Source: Oceaniovalibus sp. ACAM 378 (lineage in GTDB: Bacteria; Pseudomonadota; Alphaproteobacteria; Rhodobacterales; Rhodobacteraceae). From it: a stretch of 64,000 nucleotides of DNA. Location: NCBI RefSeq assembly GCF_008085915.1, contig NZ_VSJK01000013.1, forward strand, positions 81,360-145,359. The letters are read 5' to 3'. Position 1 is the stretch's first letter. Every line of letters starts with the position of its first letter. Below the pieces are notes generated by a model. The model did no database searches. It was not told where the DNA came from and saw only the letters and a program-made list of their open reading frames with translations. The translations under genes and the position numbers were made by a program. Below are positions 26,050 to 34,500 of the stretch, in pieces.

Positions 26050-27006
26050 TCACGCATTCGCACGGGCGACCTCCGCCGCAGCGACCGGGTCTTGCGGTTC
26101 GGGTGTTGGCAGAAACCCGAGCAGATAATCCGCCGCCTTGCTGGCCTGACTGGCCGCCCGGACGATGGCGCGGTTGTCCTCTTTCAAGACGTCGAGCCAG
26201 GATCCGATATAATCGGCATGGCGCACCGTCGGCACGATACCGAGCGAGGCGCAGCAGAAGGCCGCATTTATTTCCGCGACGAGTTCTTCAAACGCGTATG
26301 CCTTCGACCCGAACGAGCCGGACATATCGCGGCCGAGCCGGGACGGATGGCCTGACGCGTGCCCGAGCTCATGCAGCGCGGTGCGGTGCCAGTTGATTGG
26401 TTCGAAATAGACCTGCGGGGGCGGCACCTGCACATAGTCATGGGTGGGTGCATAGAAGGCGCGGTTGCCGCCGATCCGGAAATCGATGCCGGTCCTTTCG
26501 ATCAGGGTCTCGACCCTTGGCGCGATCAGACCGGGTGGGGTAGGTGGTGCGGCAACGGCAACCTCTTCGGGCAGGTTCTCGCATTGCGCCGCGTTGAAGA
26601 CGGTGAAGCGCTTCAGGAACGGGATCGCCTGCGGATCGTCTCCGGTCTCGCGGGCGCGCCTTTTCTCATCGTCGGGGATGAACCGGTCGGCATAGACGAC
26701 GGTGGTGCCACGTTCGCCTTTCCTGACATTCCCGCCGAGCGAGAGCGCCTGGCGAAAGGTCAGCCAGCTCTGGCCGGGAAAGCCGTGTTCGATGACCGCG
26801 CCCCAGAGGATGAGGATGTTGATGCCGGAGTAACCACGGCCGGTCGCGGCATTGTTGGGAGTGGCGAGCGGCGCTTTGGCGGCCGCCGTTCCCCAGGGCT
26901 GGACCCAGGGCACGCGGCCCGCCTCCAGCTCGCCGATGATCTTGGTGGTAATTTCGTCATAGAGGTTCGTCCGGTCCTTTGTGAACCGGGATTTTCGTTG
27001 GGACAT
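26050..27006 (-). CDS. ardC: ArdC-like antirestriction protein
   Basis: The 318-aa protein has the N-terminal ssDNA-binding domain (YDEITTKIIGELEAGRVPWVQ, GRGYSGINILILWGA, GGNVRKGERGTTVVYADRF) and a C-terminal zincin-like metallopeptidase domain with HRTALHELGHASGHPSRLGR, containing the HExxH zinc motif as HELGH. ArdC proteins protect incoming plasmid DNA from host restriction. The start at 27006 is preceded by a perfect hairpin leader. It is the last backbone gene before the defence island. Confidence 0.9.
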   Translation of the reverse strand: MSQRKSRFTKDRTNLYDEITTKIIGELEAGRVPWVQPWGTAAAKAPLATPNNAATGRGYSGINILILWGAVIEHGFPGQSWLTFRQALSLGGNVRKGERGTTVVYADRFIPDDEKRRARETGDDPQAIPFLKRFTVFNAAQCENLPEEVAVAAPPTPPGLIAPRVETLIERTGIDFRIGGNRAFYAPTHDYVQVPPPQVYFEPINWHRTALHELGHASGHPSRLGRDMSGSFGSKAYAFEELVAEINAAFCCASLGIVPTVRHADYIGSWLDVLKEDNRAIVRAASQASKAADYLLGFLPTPEPQDPVAAAEVARANA

Positions 27007-27017
27007 CACGGGATACT

Positions 27018-27065
27018 CCGTGACGGGCGCCGGAAGCCTCTCCTCCAGCTCTAGACCCGTCACGG
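27018..27065 (-). promoter_or_regulatory. Hairpin 5' leader of ardC
   Basis: On the minus strand CCGTGACGGG and CCCGTCACGG form a perfect 10-bp stem around a 28-nt loop containing GGAGGAGAGGCTTCCGG. The distal arm ends 11 nt before the ATG and abuts a GGAG that could act as ribosome site, so folding could control translation. The parB leader at 22622-22668 is a diverged copy. Confidence 0.6.
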
Positions 27066-27372
27066 CAAACCCGTCCGCACTCTCCCTCTCGAAAGAGTCG
27101 GGCGAGACTACAGGCTCGGCCGCAGGGGAAGGCTTTCACCTGAAATTACAAAACACGCTGCTCAGCAGGTAGAGTTGCATGCAGCGGTGGGCGGATTTTC
27201 CGTTCATGGAACCGCACAAAATTCCATAACATGCCGCCACAATATGACGATATTCCGACCAATGTGATGAACATCGTCCGATATATGTGATGAAATTCGA
27301 TACACTGTTGACGATAAAGGTAAGGCTATTATCTGAATTTCATCATAATATTCTGAAAATGGTGACGATTCG
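27066..27372. promoter_or_regulatory. AT-rich promoter region upstream of the GHKL/Gabija-like operon
   Basis: The 307-bp gap between ardC and the first defence gene is much more AT-rich than the backbone. ATGTGATGAA occurs at 27262-27271 and 27285-27294 (23 bp apart, two helical turns), a candidate activator or repressor site. TTGACG at 27308 with TATCTG 16 bp downstream is a weak sigma-70-like pair. No gene was recognised. Confidence 0.4.
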
Positions 27373-27603
27373 ATGGCTAAAGGCGATGAAAAAAGAGAGA
27401 AATTTGTTCGCTTGGCCGAAGGGCGAACTCAGTCCGCGCTTGATGCAATTCGCAAGCTTGGCAATCTGTCGAACCGCCGCGCATACGAGTATGACGACGC
27501 AGACGTGAAGAAGATCATCAAGGTTCTTCGAGACGCGACGAACGACATTGAGCGAAAGTTCGGATCAACCTCCGGCGACGGCGCTGACAAATTCAAGCTG
27601 TAG
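27373..27603 (+). CDS. Small charged protein, first gene of the GHKL/Gabija-like operon
   Basis: The 76-aa protein is hydrophilic and mostly helical, starting MAKGDEKREKFVRLAEGRTQ and containing NRRAYEYDDADVKKIIKVLR and IERKFGS. No family was recognised and no HTH or membrane segment is evident. It ends 14 bp before the GHKL ATPase gene, which strongly suggests cotranscription. Possible roles are an accessory subunit, inhibitor or regulator of the system; this is inference from position. Confidence 0.7.
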   Translation: MAKGDEKREKFVRLAEGRTQSALDAIRKLGNLSNRRAYEYDDADVKKIIKVLRDATNDIERKFGSTSGDGADKFKL

Positions 27604-27617
27604 GGGGCAAACAATCT

Positions 27618-29483
27618 ATGAAGGCCGAACCACTTAACATTCGCGACAAGCGTTTTCTCATAAACCGGCTGATCGAACAGGCGCCCGTGAGCACGCTCGT
27701 GCGCGAGTTCTTCAAGAACGCCGACGAAAGCGCTGTTCAGGCGGAAGCGGGAAACCGTCGTATCGAAATCTATCCCACGATGATCTCTGGAGTGCGCAAG
27801 CTGACCTTCTGGAATACGGGCCTTGGCATGGACGACGCGGAGTTGAAGCTAGCTACGGATCTGTCTTCTTCCGTCAACAAAGAGATGGCGCTTGATGGTA
27901 ACTTTGGGATCGGAGCCAAAGTCTCTGGCCTAACGATGTCCCGGGAGGGCATTCGCTATCGGTCCTGCAAGAATGGCGTCGTTAATGAGGTCACGATCGG
28001 CTTTGACGCCGACGAGGGCACCTATGTCCGCTTTCCCGTAGAATTGCCCGATGGCAGCTACGACACGGTCTACGACGTCACCGATGTGGCGCGTCAAGCG
28101 GGGCAGGACATCAACTTCGATTGGACGGAAGTCCTGCTTATCGGGCAAAGCGAAGATCATGACACCGTTGCCGAACCGTTGGGCAAAGGAAAAAGCCTAG
28201 ACCGTAGCTTCATCGCGTCGGCAATCTTTCGGCGTTTTGCCCGTTTCGGCGAGGGAGTCGAAGTTCGCGTCGATGTCGCCATGACCAAAGGCGGCGGCAA
28301 GGGTGAGACGGGACGTACGCGCCGGCTCAAGACTCTTGAAGATATAGTCGATGAATTGCCTAATCATGAGAGGGTCGAAGCACCGGGTGGCGAGATCACG
28401 GTGCATTATATTCACGATCCCAAGCATGAGCGGCACAGCCATTCCCTCAGCGCGCTCGCCAATCCAGCGACGAGTTCCACTACATTTTGCGCGCTGGTGC
28501 ACAAGGGGGAGCGCTATGACATCAAATCGAAGAAGGCTTGGTCGGCCGCAGCCCCAAACTTCGGGATCCCGTTCGGCTCTAAGGTCCTCACCATTGAAAT
28601 CGAACTTGCCGACACGATCGCTATGCCAAATCAGTATCGTGACGGATTGACATGGCCAGATGATCGATCCTCAATGATTGCCGAAGATTTCGACGCATAT
28701 GTCCGCGAACTCATGCCGGAATGGGTTAGGGATGTTATTCGCTCCGAGTCGCCGTCCTCTGATGACAATTTGGATGATCTCCAAACCGACCTTCAGAAAC
28801 TCCTCGACGAGTTCCGCGTCCCCACCGCTACCCTGAGTCCGTCGCGTCGCCAGGCAGCATCTCGGACGGAAGATACCGCCGAAGGCAGCGAAACGTCCGA
28901 CCCAGTCGATCTCGATACGGATTTCGCAGAGACGGGTGAGGACACCGACAAGAGTGGTACCAAGGGCGACCCGAACAAGAGCCAACGCGCCAAGCACAAG
29001 AAGGTCCGTAAGGCGCCCGAGGGGGCAAAACTCTCACGTTCCGCTCAATCCCTGGAACGCGTGCCGGAGATCAAGATCCTCATCGATCCTGAGGAGATCG
29101 CCGAGAAAAATCTGAAAGGCCGTGCTGGGCGCTTTTACAAAGACGCCCAAACGCTGTTCGTGAACGGTCTTTACTCCGTCGTCGAGCGTATGGCCATCGA
29201 GCTTGATGCGGAACTGCGCATGTCCGGTGAGCCGGAGGTGGTGCGTTCTGCGATTCTCAAAGCCTCCCGCAAATTCATGGCGTTCCGTGTTGGAAAGGCG
29301 ACTTGCTATGCGATCAGCAAACGCCTTTCAGAAGACTGGTCAAGTGATGATTTAGACCGTGCCACTTCTCCTGAATCGCTGTCGCTTGCCGCTGACGATT
29401 ACAAGCAGAGCATCTCGCAAGCGAAGCGGTACGCCAAGGAACTGATCAAAACGGCGGACGTGCCAGAAGAGAATGCAGCCTAG
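27618..29483 (+). CDS. GHKL (Hsp90/MORC-like) ATPase, candidate defence component
   Basis: The 621-aa protein has an N-terminal GHKL ATPase domain. The N box is REFFKNADES at residues 29-38, the G1 box is FWNTGLGMDD at 64-73, and the glycine lid is NFGIGAKVSG at 95-104. The G1 position normally Asp is Asn66. The middle (about 130-390) resembles a transducer-like domain. A disordered acidic/Lys-rich linker spans about 410-490, and the C-terminal 130 residues are helical. It sits directly upstream of GajA- and GajB-like genes on one transcript. Hsp90, MutL, MORC and TopoVI-B-like folds are all possible relatives; none is a confident match. Confidence 0.75.
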   Translation: MKAEPLNIRDKRFLINRLIEQAPVSTLVREFFKNADESAVQAEAGNRRIEIYPTMISGVRKLTFWNTGLGMDDAELKLATDLSSSVNKEMALDGNFGIGAKVSGLTMSREGIRYRSCKNGVVNEVTIGFDADEGTYVRFPVELPDGSYDTVYDVTDVARQAGQDINFDWTEVLLIGQSEDHDTVAEPLGKGKSLDRSFIASAIFRRFARFGEGVEVRVDVAMTKGGGKGETGRTRRLKTLEDIVDELPNHERVEAPGGEITVHYIHDPKHERHSHSLSALANPATSSTTFCALVHKGERYDIKSKKAWSAAAPNFGIPFGSKVLTIEIELADTIAMPNQYRDGLTWPDDRSSMIAEDFDAYVRELMPEWVRDVIRSESPSSDDNLDDLQTDLQKLLDEFRVPTATLSPSRRQAASRTEDTAEGSETSDPVDLDTDFAETGEDTDKSGTKGDPNKSQRAKHKKVRKAPEGAKLSRSAQSLERVPEIKILIDPEEIAEKNLKGRAGRFYKDAQTLFVNGLYSVVERMAIELDAELRMSGEPEVVRSAILKASRKFMAFRVGKATCYAISKRLSEDWSSDDLDRATSPESLSLAADDYKQSISQAKRYAKELIKTADVPEENAA

Positions 29484-29538
29484 GTCAAAAGGCAGCGAGA
29501 AGAATTAAGAATTGGCGGAGGCCGTTAAGGAGGGCACC

Positions 29539-31272
29539 ATGGCGGTCATTCGCAAAGTCGAGATTTCACACTTCCGGTCGATCAAATCGTTGGAATGGTA
29601 TCCCACGCCGGGGGTCAATTGCCTGATCGGTTCTGGTGACTCCGGTAAAAGTACCGTTCTGGATGCGATCGATCTTTGTCTTGGAGCCCGTCGAACCATC
29701 CCGATTACGGACGCCGATTTTCATGTGATTGACGTCGAGACGCCGATTTCGGTCACACTGACTCTAGGCGACTTGTCCGATAGCCTGAGAAATTATGAGG
29801 CCTACGGCGAATATCTGCGCGGGTACGACGAACTACTAGGAACGATCGAAGACGAGCCAGGGCATGGATTGGAAACTGTTCTGTCGTTGAATTTGGAAAT
29901 TGCTGGCGATCTCGAACCGCGCTGGAGACTAAGATCGGATCGGGCAGATGAGAAGGGTAGCGAACGCAATCTTAACTGGAAGGATCGGCTCAATCTTGCA
30001 CCAACCCGGCTAGGCGCAACGTCTGATCACAATCTCGCATGGCGACGTGGGTCGGTGTTAGGTCGTTTGAGCGAAGAGAAACCTGATGCGTCCTTGGCAC
30101 TTTCACAAGCTGCAAGAGAGGCTCGGAAAGCCTTTGGCAATGATGCCGACGCACAGTTGGGAGATGCGTTGGCCAAAGTCAAGAAGGCGGCCGATGAACT
30201 CGGCATCCTGATCGGCGCGAAAGCGCAGGCGCTTCTCGACACACATTCTGTTTCTGTGACGGGCGGATCCATCGCGCTGCACGACGAACACGGCGTGCCC
30301 CTGCGCGGCCTTGGCCTAGGTTCGACGCGCCTCTTGATTGCGGGCCTGCAACGCGAAGTGGCAGCGGTATCGTCTATCCTGCTGGTCGACGAGGTTGAAA
30401 ACGGTCTGGAACCGCATCGGATCATCCGGTTATTGGGGTCTTTAGGGGCGAAGGAACAGGTGCCGCCGCAACAAGTCTTCGCAACGACACACTCACCAAT
30501 CGTTTTGAGGGAACTTGCCGCAAAACAGCTTCGTGTGTTGCGGAAGTCAGAAAGCAAGCACGTCGCACGTTTGGTTCCTGATGCTGCACAAGGGACGCTG
30601 CGCAGCGCACCCGAAGCTTTTCTGGCTCCATCGGTTCTGGTTTGTGAGGGAGCGTCTGAAATCGGGTTTGTAAGGGGCTTTGAACAACACTGCGCTGCCA
30701 ATGGTCGACCCTCGATCTTTGCCTGTGGCGTCGCCCTAGTTGATGGCGGTGGCGGTCATCCCGACCGATTGTACGAAAAGGCAACGGAGTTCATGAAGCT
30801 GGGGTATCGCGCTGCGGTATTTTGCGACGCTGATCTGGTACCCAACGCACAAATTGAAGCTGCTTTCCATCAGGCAGCGGGGACCACATTTACTTGGCCT
30901 GCCGGGCAATCGTTGGAGTCAGCAATTATCAGCAATACAGGAGATGCGACACTTTTGGTTCTCTTGGATTACGCCATTGCAGAACATGGTCAGGAGATGA
31001 TTGCGGCGCATGTTCGATCAGCGTCAGCCAACCAGGAAACAATCGAGAACCTCCGTGCAATTCTTCATTCGCCGCAACATGTAATCTCACCTGCTCAGCG
31101 AGATATGATTGTCACAGCATGCACCACCAAGAAAAACCCTTGGTTCAAAACGGTTGGCCGGATGGAACATGTGGCACGCTATATTCTGGCACCGAACTTC
31201 GGAAATGTCAGTGAGGACTTTCAGAACCGCGTGAATGCACTTCTCGGATGGGCGCAAACTCCGCATGGCTGA
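29539..31272 (+). CDS. OLD-family nuclease (ABC ATPase + Toprim), GajA-like
   Basis: The 577-aa protein begins VIRKVEISHFRSIKSLEW with the Walker A CLIGSGDSGKSTVL at about residues 28-41. SSILLVDEVENGLEP near 278-290 is Walker B, and QVFATTHSPIVLREL gives the switch histidine. The C-terminal Toprim domain has VLVCEGASEIGFV near 366 (Glu) and VFCDADLVP near 428 (DxD). Size and order match GajA of Gabija. The ATG at 29539 has AAGGAGGG upstream and is preferred over a TTG at 29512. The stop overlaps the helicase start by 8 bp. The expected activity is nucleotide-regulated DNA nicking or cleavage. Confidence 0.85.
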   Translation: MAVIRKVEISHFRSIKSLEWYPTPGVNCLIGSGDSGKSTVLDAIDLCLGARRTIPITDADFHVIDVETPISVTLTLGDLSDSLRNYEAYGEYLRGYDELLGTIEDEPGHGLETVLSLNLEIAGDLEPRWRLRSDRADEKGSERNLNWKDRLNLAPTRLGATSDHNLAWRRGSVLGRLSEEKPDASLALSQAAREARKAFGNDADAQLGDALAKVKKAADELGILIGAKAQALLDTHSVSVTGGSIALHDEHGVPLRGLGLGSTRLLIAGLQREVAAVSSILLVDEVENGLEPHRIIRLLGSLGAKEQVPPQQVFATTHSPIVLRELAAKQLRVLRKSESKHVARLVPDAAQGTLRSAPEAFLAPSVLVCEGASEIGFVRGFEQHCAANGRPSIFACGVALVDGGGGHPDRLYEKATEFMKLGYRAAVFCDADLVPNAQIEAAFHQAAGTTFTWPAGQSLESAIISNTGDATLLVLLDYAIAEHGQEMIAAHVRSASANQETIENLRAILHSPQHVISPAQRDMIVTACTTKKNPWFKTVGRMEHVARYILAPNFGNVSEDFQNRVNALLGWAQTPHG

Positions 31273-32680
31273 GATCGATCTGCTGAGTATCACTTGCGGC
31301 AGCGTTTCCGCGCCTGCTGGGTGCGGGAAAACGCATCTCATAGCGTCGGCGTTGCAGCGCCACGTCGATCCCAAACCGATTCTGATACTGACGCACACAA
31401 ATGCCGGTGTTGCGGCGCTCCGCGCCCGACTGACGCATATGGGTGTTTCGCAACGTGCGTTTCGGATTACAACAATCGACGGATGGGGAATGCGCCTCAT
31501 TGGAACCTTCCCGCTGCGCAGTGGCCATGCGGAAGGGACGCTGGACCTCAACAATCCAAGAGATGACTATCCTGCGATCCGTGAAGGGACGCTCAATATT
31601 CTTGCTGGCGATCATCTCAGGGACGTACTCCAGGCGACCTATTCCCGTCTGTTTGTTGATGAGTATCAGGACTGCATTGTCGAACAGCACGCCATGGTAT
31701 CGAAGATTGCGGAAGTCTTGCCGACCTGCGTTCTCGGCGACCCCATGCAGGCCATATTCGGTTGGGGTACCAACGTTCTCGTCGATTGGCAGGCCGATGT
31801 TCAGTCACGCTTTCCGGCTGCGGGAGAGCTCGATATTCCATGGCGTTGGCGCAATGCCGGGACCGAAGACTTTGGACGATGGCTCTTAGCTGTGAGGGCC
31901 GCGCTTCAATTGGGTCAGCCCATTGACCTGCGCCAAGCGCCACCTGAGGTGGAGCTGATTTCGGTGACGGGTGACGACGACATCCAGAAGCATACACAGG
32001 CCGCCAACACGCGCGCGCCGGTCGAGGGCGGGAGCGTGTTGATTGTATGCGACGCTAGACGGCCTCCGCGGCATCGCGAGATCGCCGCACGAGCGCGAGG
32101 CGCAGTAGTTGTCGAGAACGCCGATCTGACGGACTTTATCCGTTTCGCGGCATCTTTCGATATTAATGGGGTGACCGCTGCGGATGAGTTGATCGATTTC
32201 GCCGGTTCGACAATGACCGGTGTGGGTGCCGCACAGATGAAGCAGAGGTTGCGAGTGCTTCTCGCCGCCCAGGAACGATCACCGCCAACTGATGCAGAAG
32301 CGGCTGCACTTGCGTTTGCGCGAGCGCCAAGCCCGACGGCAGCCGTGACGTTGCTGGTCGAGATCAATCGCCAAGCCGGCGTCTTCCCGTTGCGACCATC
32401 ATTGGTGCGTTCTGCAATCCAAGCCTTCAACGGCTGCATCGACGCGAAGGATTTTCATGAGATGGCGGTGCGAGCTCGCGAGCAGTCGCGCGTCAAAGGT
32501 CGCGCACTGCCACGTCGAGCGGTGGGCAGTACTTTGCTGCTCAAGGGATTGGAAGCCGATGTAGCGGTAGTGATCGACACCGACTTGCTGAATGCACGTG
32601 ATCTTTACGTCGCTATGACCCGGGGATCTCGAAAGCTCGTGATCTGTACGACAGATCCAGTGATTGTGAGACAAGCCTAG
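31265..32680 (+). CDS. UvrD/PcrA-like helicase, GajB-like
   Basis: The 471-aa SF1 helicase has Walker A SAPAGCGKTHLIASAL at about 15-30, motif Ia LTHTNAGVAALRARL, Walker B VDEYQDCIVEQ near 130, motif III VLGDPMQAIFGWG near 157, motif IV-like IPWRWRNAG, and the C-terminal GLEADVAVVID and LYVAMTRGSRKLVI. It is shorter than UvrD and matches GajB in size. The ATG at 31265 overlaps the GajA-like stop. Together these two genes correspond to a Gabija pair, with the GHKL gene as an extra partner. Confidence 0.85.
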   Translation: MAEIDLLSITCGSVSAPAGCGKTHLIASALQRHVDPKPILILTHTNAGVAALRARLTHMGVSQRAFRITTIDGWGMRLIGTFPLRSGHAEGTLDLNNPRDDYPAIREGTLNILAGDHLRDVLQATYSRLFVDEYQDCIVEQHAMVSKIAEVLPTCVLGDPMQAIFGWGTNVLVDWQADVQSRFPAAGELDIPWRWRNAGTEDFGRWLLAVRAALQLGQPIDLRQAPPEVELISVTGDDDIQKHTQAANTRAPVEGGSVLIVCDARRPPRHREIAARARGAVVVENADLTDFIRFAASFDINGVTAADELIDFAGSTMTGVGAAQMKQRLRVLLAAQERSPPTDAEAAALAFARAPSPTAAVTLLVEINRQAGVFPLRPSLVRSAIQAFNGCIDAKDFHEMAVRAREQSRVKGRALPRRAVGSTLLLKGLEADVAVVIDTDLLNARDLYVAMTRGSRKLVICTTDPVIVRQA

Positions 32681-32777
32681 CCCCGAACTGTCCCTAAGCT
32701 CTATTCTGCACACGTGCTGCTGATTGGGATGGGCGGGATCTCGATCACGGTTGTATTGGCGCTATTTCTCTGCTAGC

Positions 32778-32822
32778 TGTCATATTTGAATTCTAAATTG
32801 ATAATAAGCGTCAAATATGGCA
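32778..32822. promoter_or_regulatory. HipB operator candidate spanning the hipB start codon
   Basis: TGTCATATTTGA (32778-32789) and TCAAATATGGCA (32811-32822) form an inverted repeat with one mismatch, arms centred 33 bp apart. The ATG of hipB lies within the second arm. HipB-type antitoxins autoregulate through such repeats, so this is the likely operator; binding is inferred. Confidence 0.55.
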
Positions 32823-33203
32823 GTTAAGATAAGATCGTTGAACGCACGGCGGGCCCTTGAGGCTTTGGGCGCGAACATCAAGACGGCGCGCTTGAAGCGG
32901 CGCATCTCCGTTAAGGGGTTCGCCGAGCGGGTCGGAATGTCCGAAAGCACCGTTATGCGCCTGGAGAAAGGCGACGACGGTGTCAGCATCGGCACGCTGG
33001 CGATGGCCTGCCTCGTCCTCGGCGAGATCGAGCGCATTTCCGACTTCCTCGATGCCGGGTCCGACGATACCGGGCTGCTTCTCGATCGGGAAGCGCTCCC
33101 CAAGCGGATCGACAAAAAACGAAAACCCGGATCGCTGCCATCCGGCAAAGGCCAATCAGCCCCCTGGTCCGATGCGGACGATGAAGAAGGGGTCGGTTTC
33201 TGA
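32817..33203 (+). CDS. hipB: HipB-like XRE antitoxin
   Basis: The 128-aa protein has an HTH at about residues 18-70 (LGANIKTARLKRRISVKGFA, ERVGMSESTVMRLEKGDDGV, SIGTLAMACLVLGE) and a basic, Pro/Gly-rich tail. It is immediately followed by hipA with the TGATG stop/start overlap. HipB neutralises HipA and represses the operon. The start codon sits inside a putative operator arm, so the transcript is likely leaderless or nearly so. Confidence 0.85.
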   Translation: MAVKIRSLNARRALEALGANIKTARLKRRISVKGFAERVGMSESTVMRLEKGDDGVSIGTLAMACLVLGEIERISDFLDAGSDDTGLLLDREALPKRIDKKRKPGSLPSGKGQSAPWSDADDEEGVGF

Positions 33204-34432
33204 TGCCGGAAGCGATCGTCGCCCTTGGAGAAGGCAAGCGTGTCGTCGGCCGTCTGCGCTTTGAGAGTGACGGTCGGCGTCAGCATTCGCAGTTTGAGTA
33301 CGCCGACGAATGGCTGGTTGCATCCGACCATTTTGCGCTGTCGCCCGGATTGCCCATGCGCGAAGGCAGCCACTTCAGCACCGGCAAGGAGGACAAGCGG
33401 TCAGCACTGTCCGGCTGCTTTGCCGACGCAGCACCGGATGCCTGGGGGCGGGCTTTGATGACCAGGGCGCTTGGCGGCGGTCTCAGCGAGTTCGATTATC
33501 TGGTGCTGTCCGATGACCGCACGCGTCAGGGCGCCTTGCGGTTTCTCGGCGAAGACATGGAGCCGCTGTCCGACCTGACGCCGCCGATCCCGCGTCTGGT
33601 CGAACTTGAACGGTTGCGCGGGCTTGCCCAGCGGTTCGAGCGCGATCCCAATGGCGCAGAGGAAGAGGCGCGCGATCTGGCCGGTATTGTCGGCTCGCTC
33701 GGCGGCGCGCGTCCGAAGGCAAATGTCGAGGGCGATGGTCACCTCTGGATTGCCAAGTTCACGTCGGCGCAGGACACCAAGCCTGTCGAACGCGCAGAGG
33801 TCGCCACGTTGAAACTTGCGGCCATGTGCGGATTGCGGGTTGCCGAGGCGAAGCTGGAACTGCGGGACAGCGACAGCCCGATCGCGCTAATCCGCCGGTT
33901 CGACCGGCGCGGTGAGGCGCGTATCCCCTATATTTCAGCGAGAACCGCGCTGGACTGGCAGGGTGACGAAGGCGGCTACTACACGGATATCGCCGATGTG
34001 ATCCGGCAGATTTCCAGCAAGCCCGTAGATGACCTGCATGAGCTCTGGCGGCGGATCGTCTTCACGATCCTCGTGTCGAACAAGGACGATCATCTGAAGA
34101 ACCACGGCTTCATCTATGCGGGCGGGGATCGGTGGCGGCTGTCGCCTGCCTTCGATATTAACCCCTCACCATCGCGTCACAAGATTCTGGAGACCGGTAT
34201 CGTTCAAGGCGGATCGTTCGACGCCTCGCTTGATGTCGCGCTCGAGGCGTGCGCGTTTTTCGATCTGACATCAACTGATGCCGAGCAGCAGGCACTACAG
34301 ATGGCTGAGACAATCGCGAAGAACTGGAAGCAGATCTTGCGCAGTGAAGGTGCCTCCTCTGATGAGGTTCGAGTATACGCCGATGCGTTTGAGCACATAG
34401 AAGCTGACAAAGCCTTGGCAAAAGCGAGATAG
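33203..34432 (+). CDS. hipA: HipA-like serine/threonine kinase toxin
   Basis: The 409-aa protein has the HipA N-terminal subdomain and kinase core. SLGGARPKANVEGDGHLWIA with KF is the P-loop-like segment and catalytic Lys. LVSNKDDHLKNHGF near residue 290 holds the catalytic Asp, and LSPAFDINPSP near 316 is the DFG-equivalent. Length is close to the family norm. It overlaps hipB by 1 base. HipA kinases target tRNA synthetases and cause dormancy; the target here is unknown. The module lies inside the defence island. Confidence 0.88.
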   Translation: MPEAIVALGEGKRVVGRLRFESDGRRQHSQFEYADEWLVASDHFALSPGLPMREGSHFSTGKEDKRSALSGCFADAAPDAWGRALMTRALGGGLSEFDYLVLSDDRTRQGALRFLGEDMEPLSDLTPPIPRLVELERLRGLAQRFERDPNGAEEEARDLAGIVGSLGGARPKANVEGDGHLWIAKFTSAQDTKPVERAEVATLKLAAMCGLRVAEAKLELRDSDSPIALIRRFDRRGEARIPYISARTALDWQGDEGGYYTDIADVIRQISSKPVDDLHELWRRIVFTILVSNKDDHLKNHGFIYAGGDRWRLSPAFDINPSPSRHKILETGIVQGGSFDASLDVALEACAFFDLTSTDAEQQALQMAETIAKNWKQILRSEGASSDEVRVYADAFEHIEADKALAKAR

Positions 34433-34500
34433 GGGCAAATGACATCAATTCATTGTATTGAGGCATTCAAAAAGTGGGACAAGGTTTGAACCAATCGAGA

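Noticed and set aside
32817..34432. HipBA as part of the Gabija-like system
   Set aside because: It has its own operator and promoter region 136 bp after the helicase, so it is treated as an independent toxin-antitoxin module.
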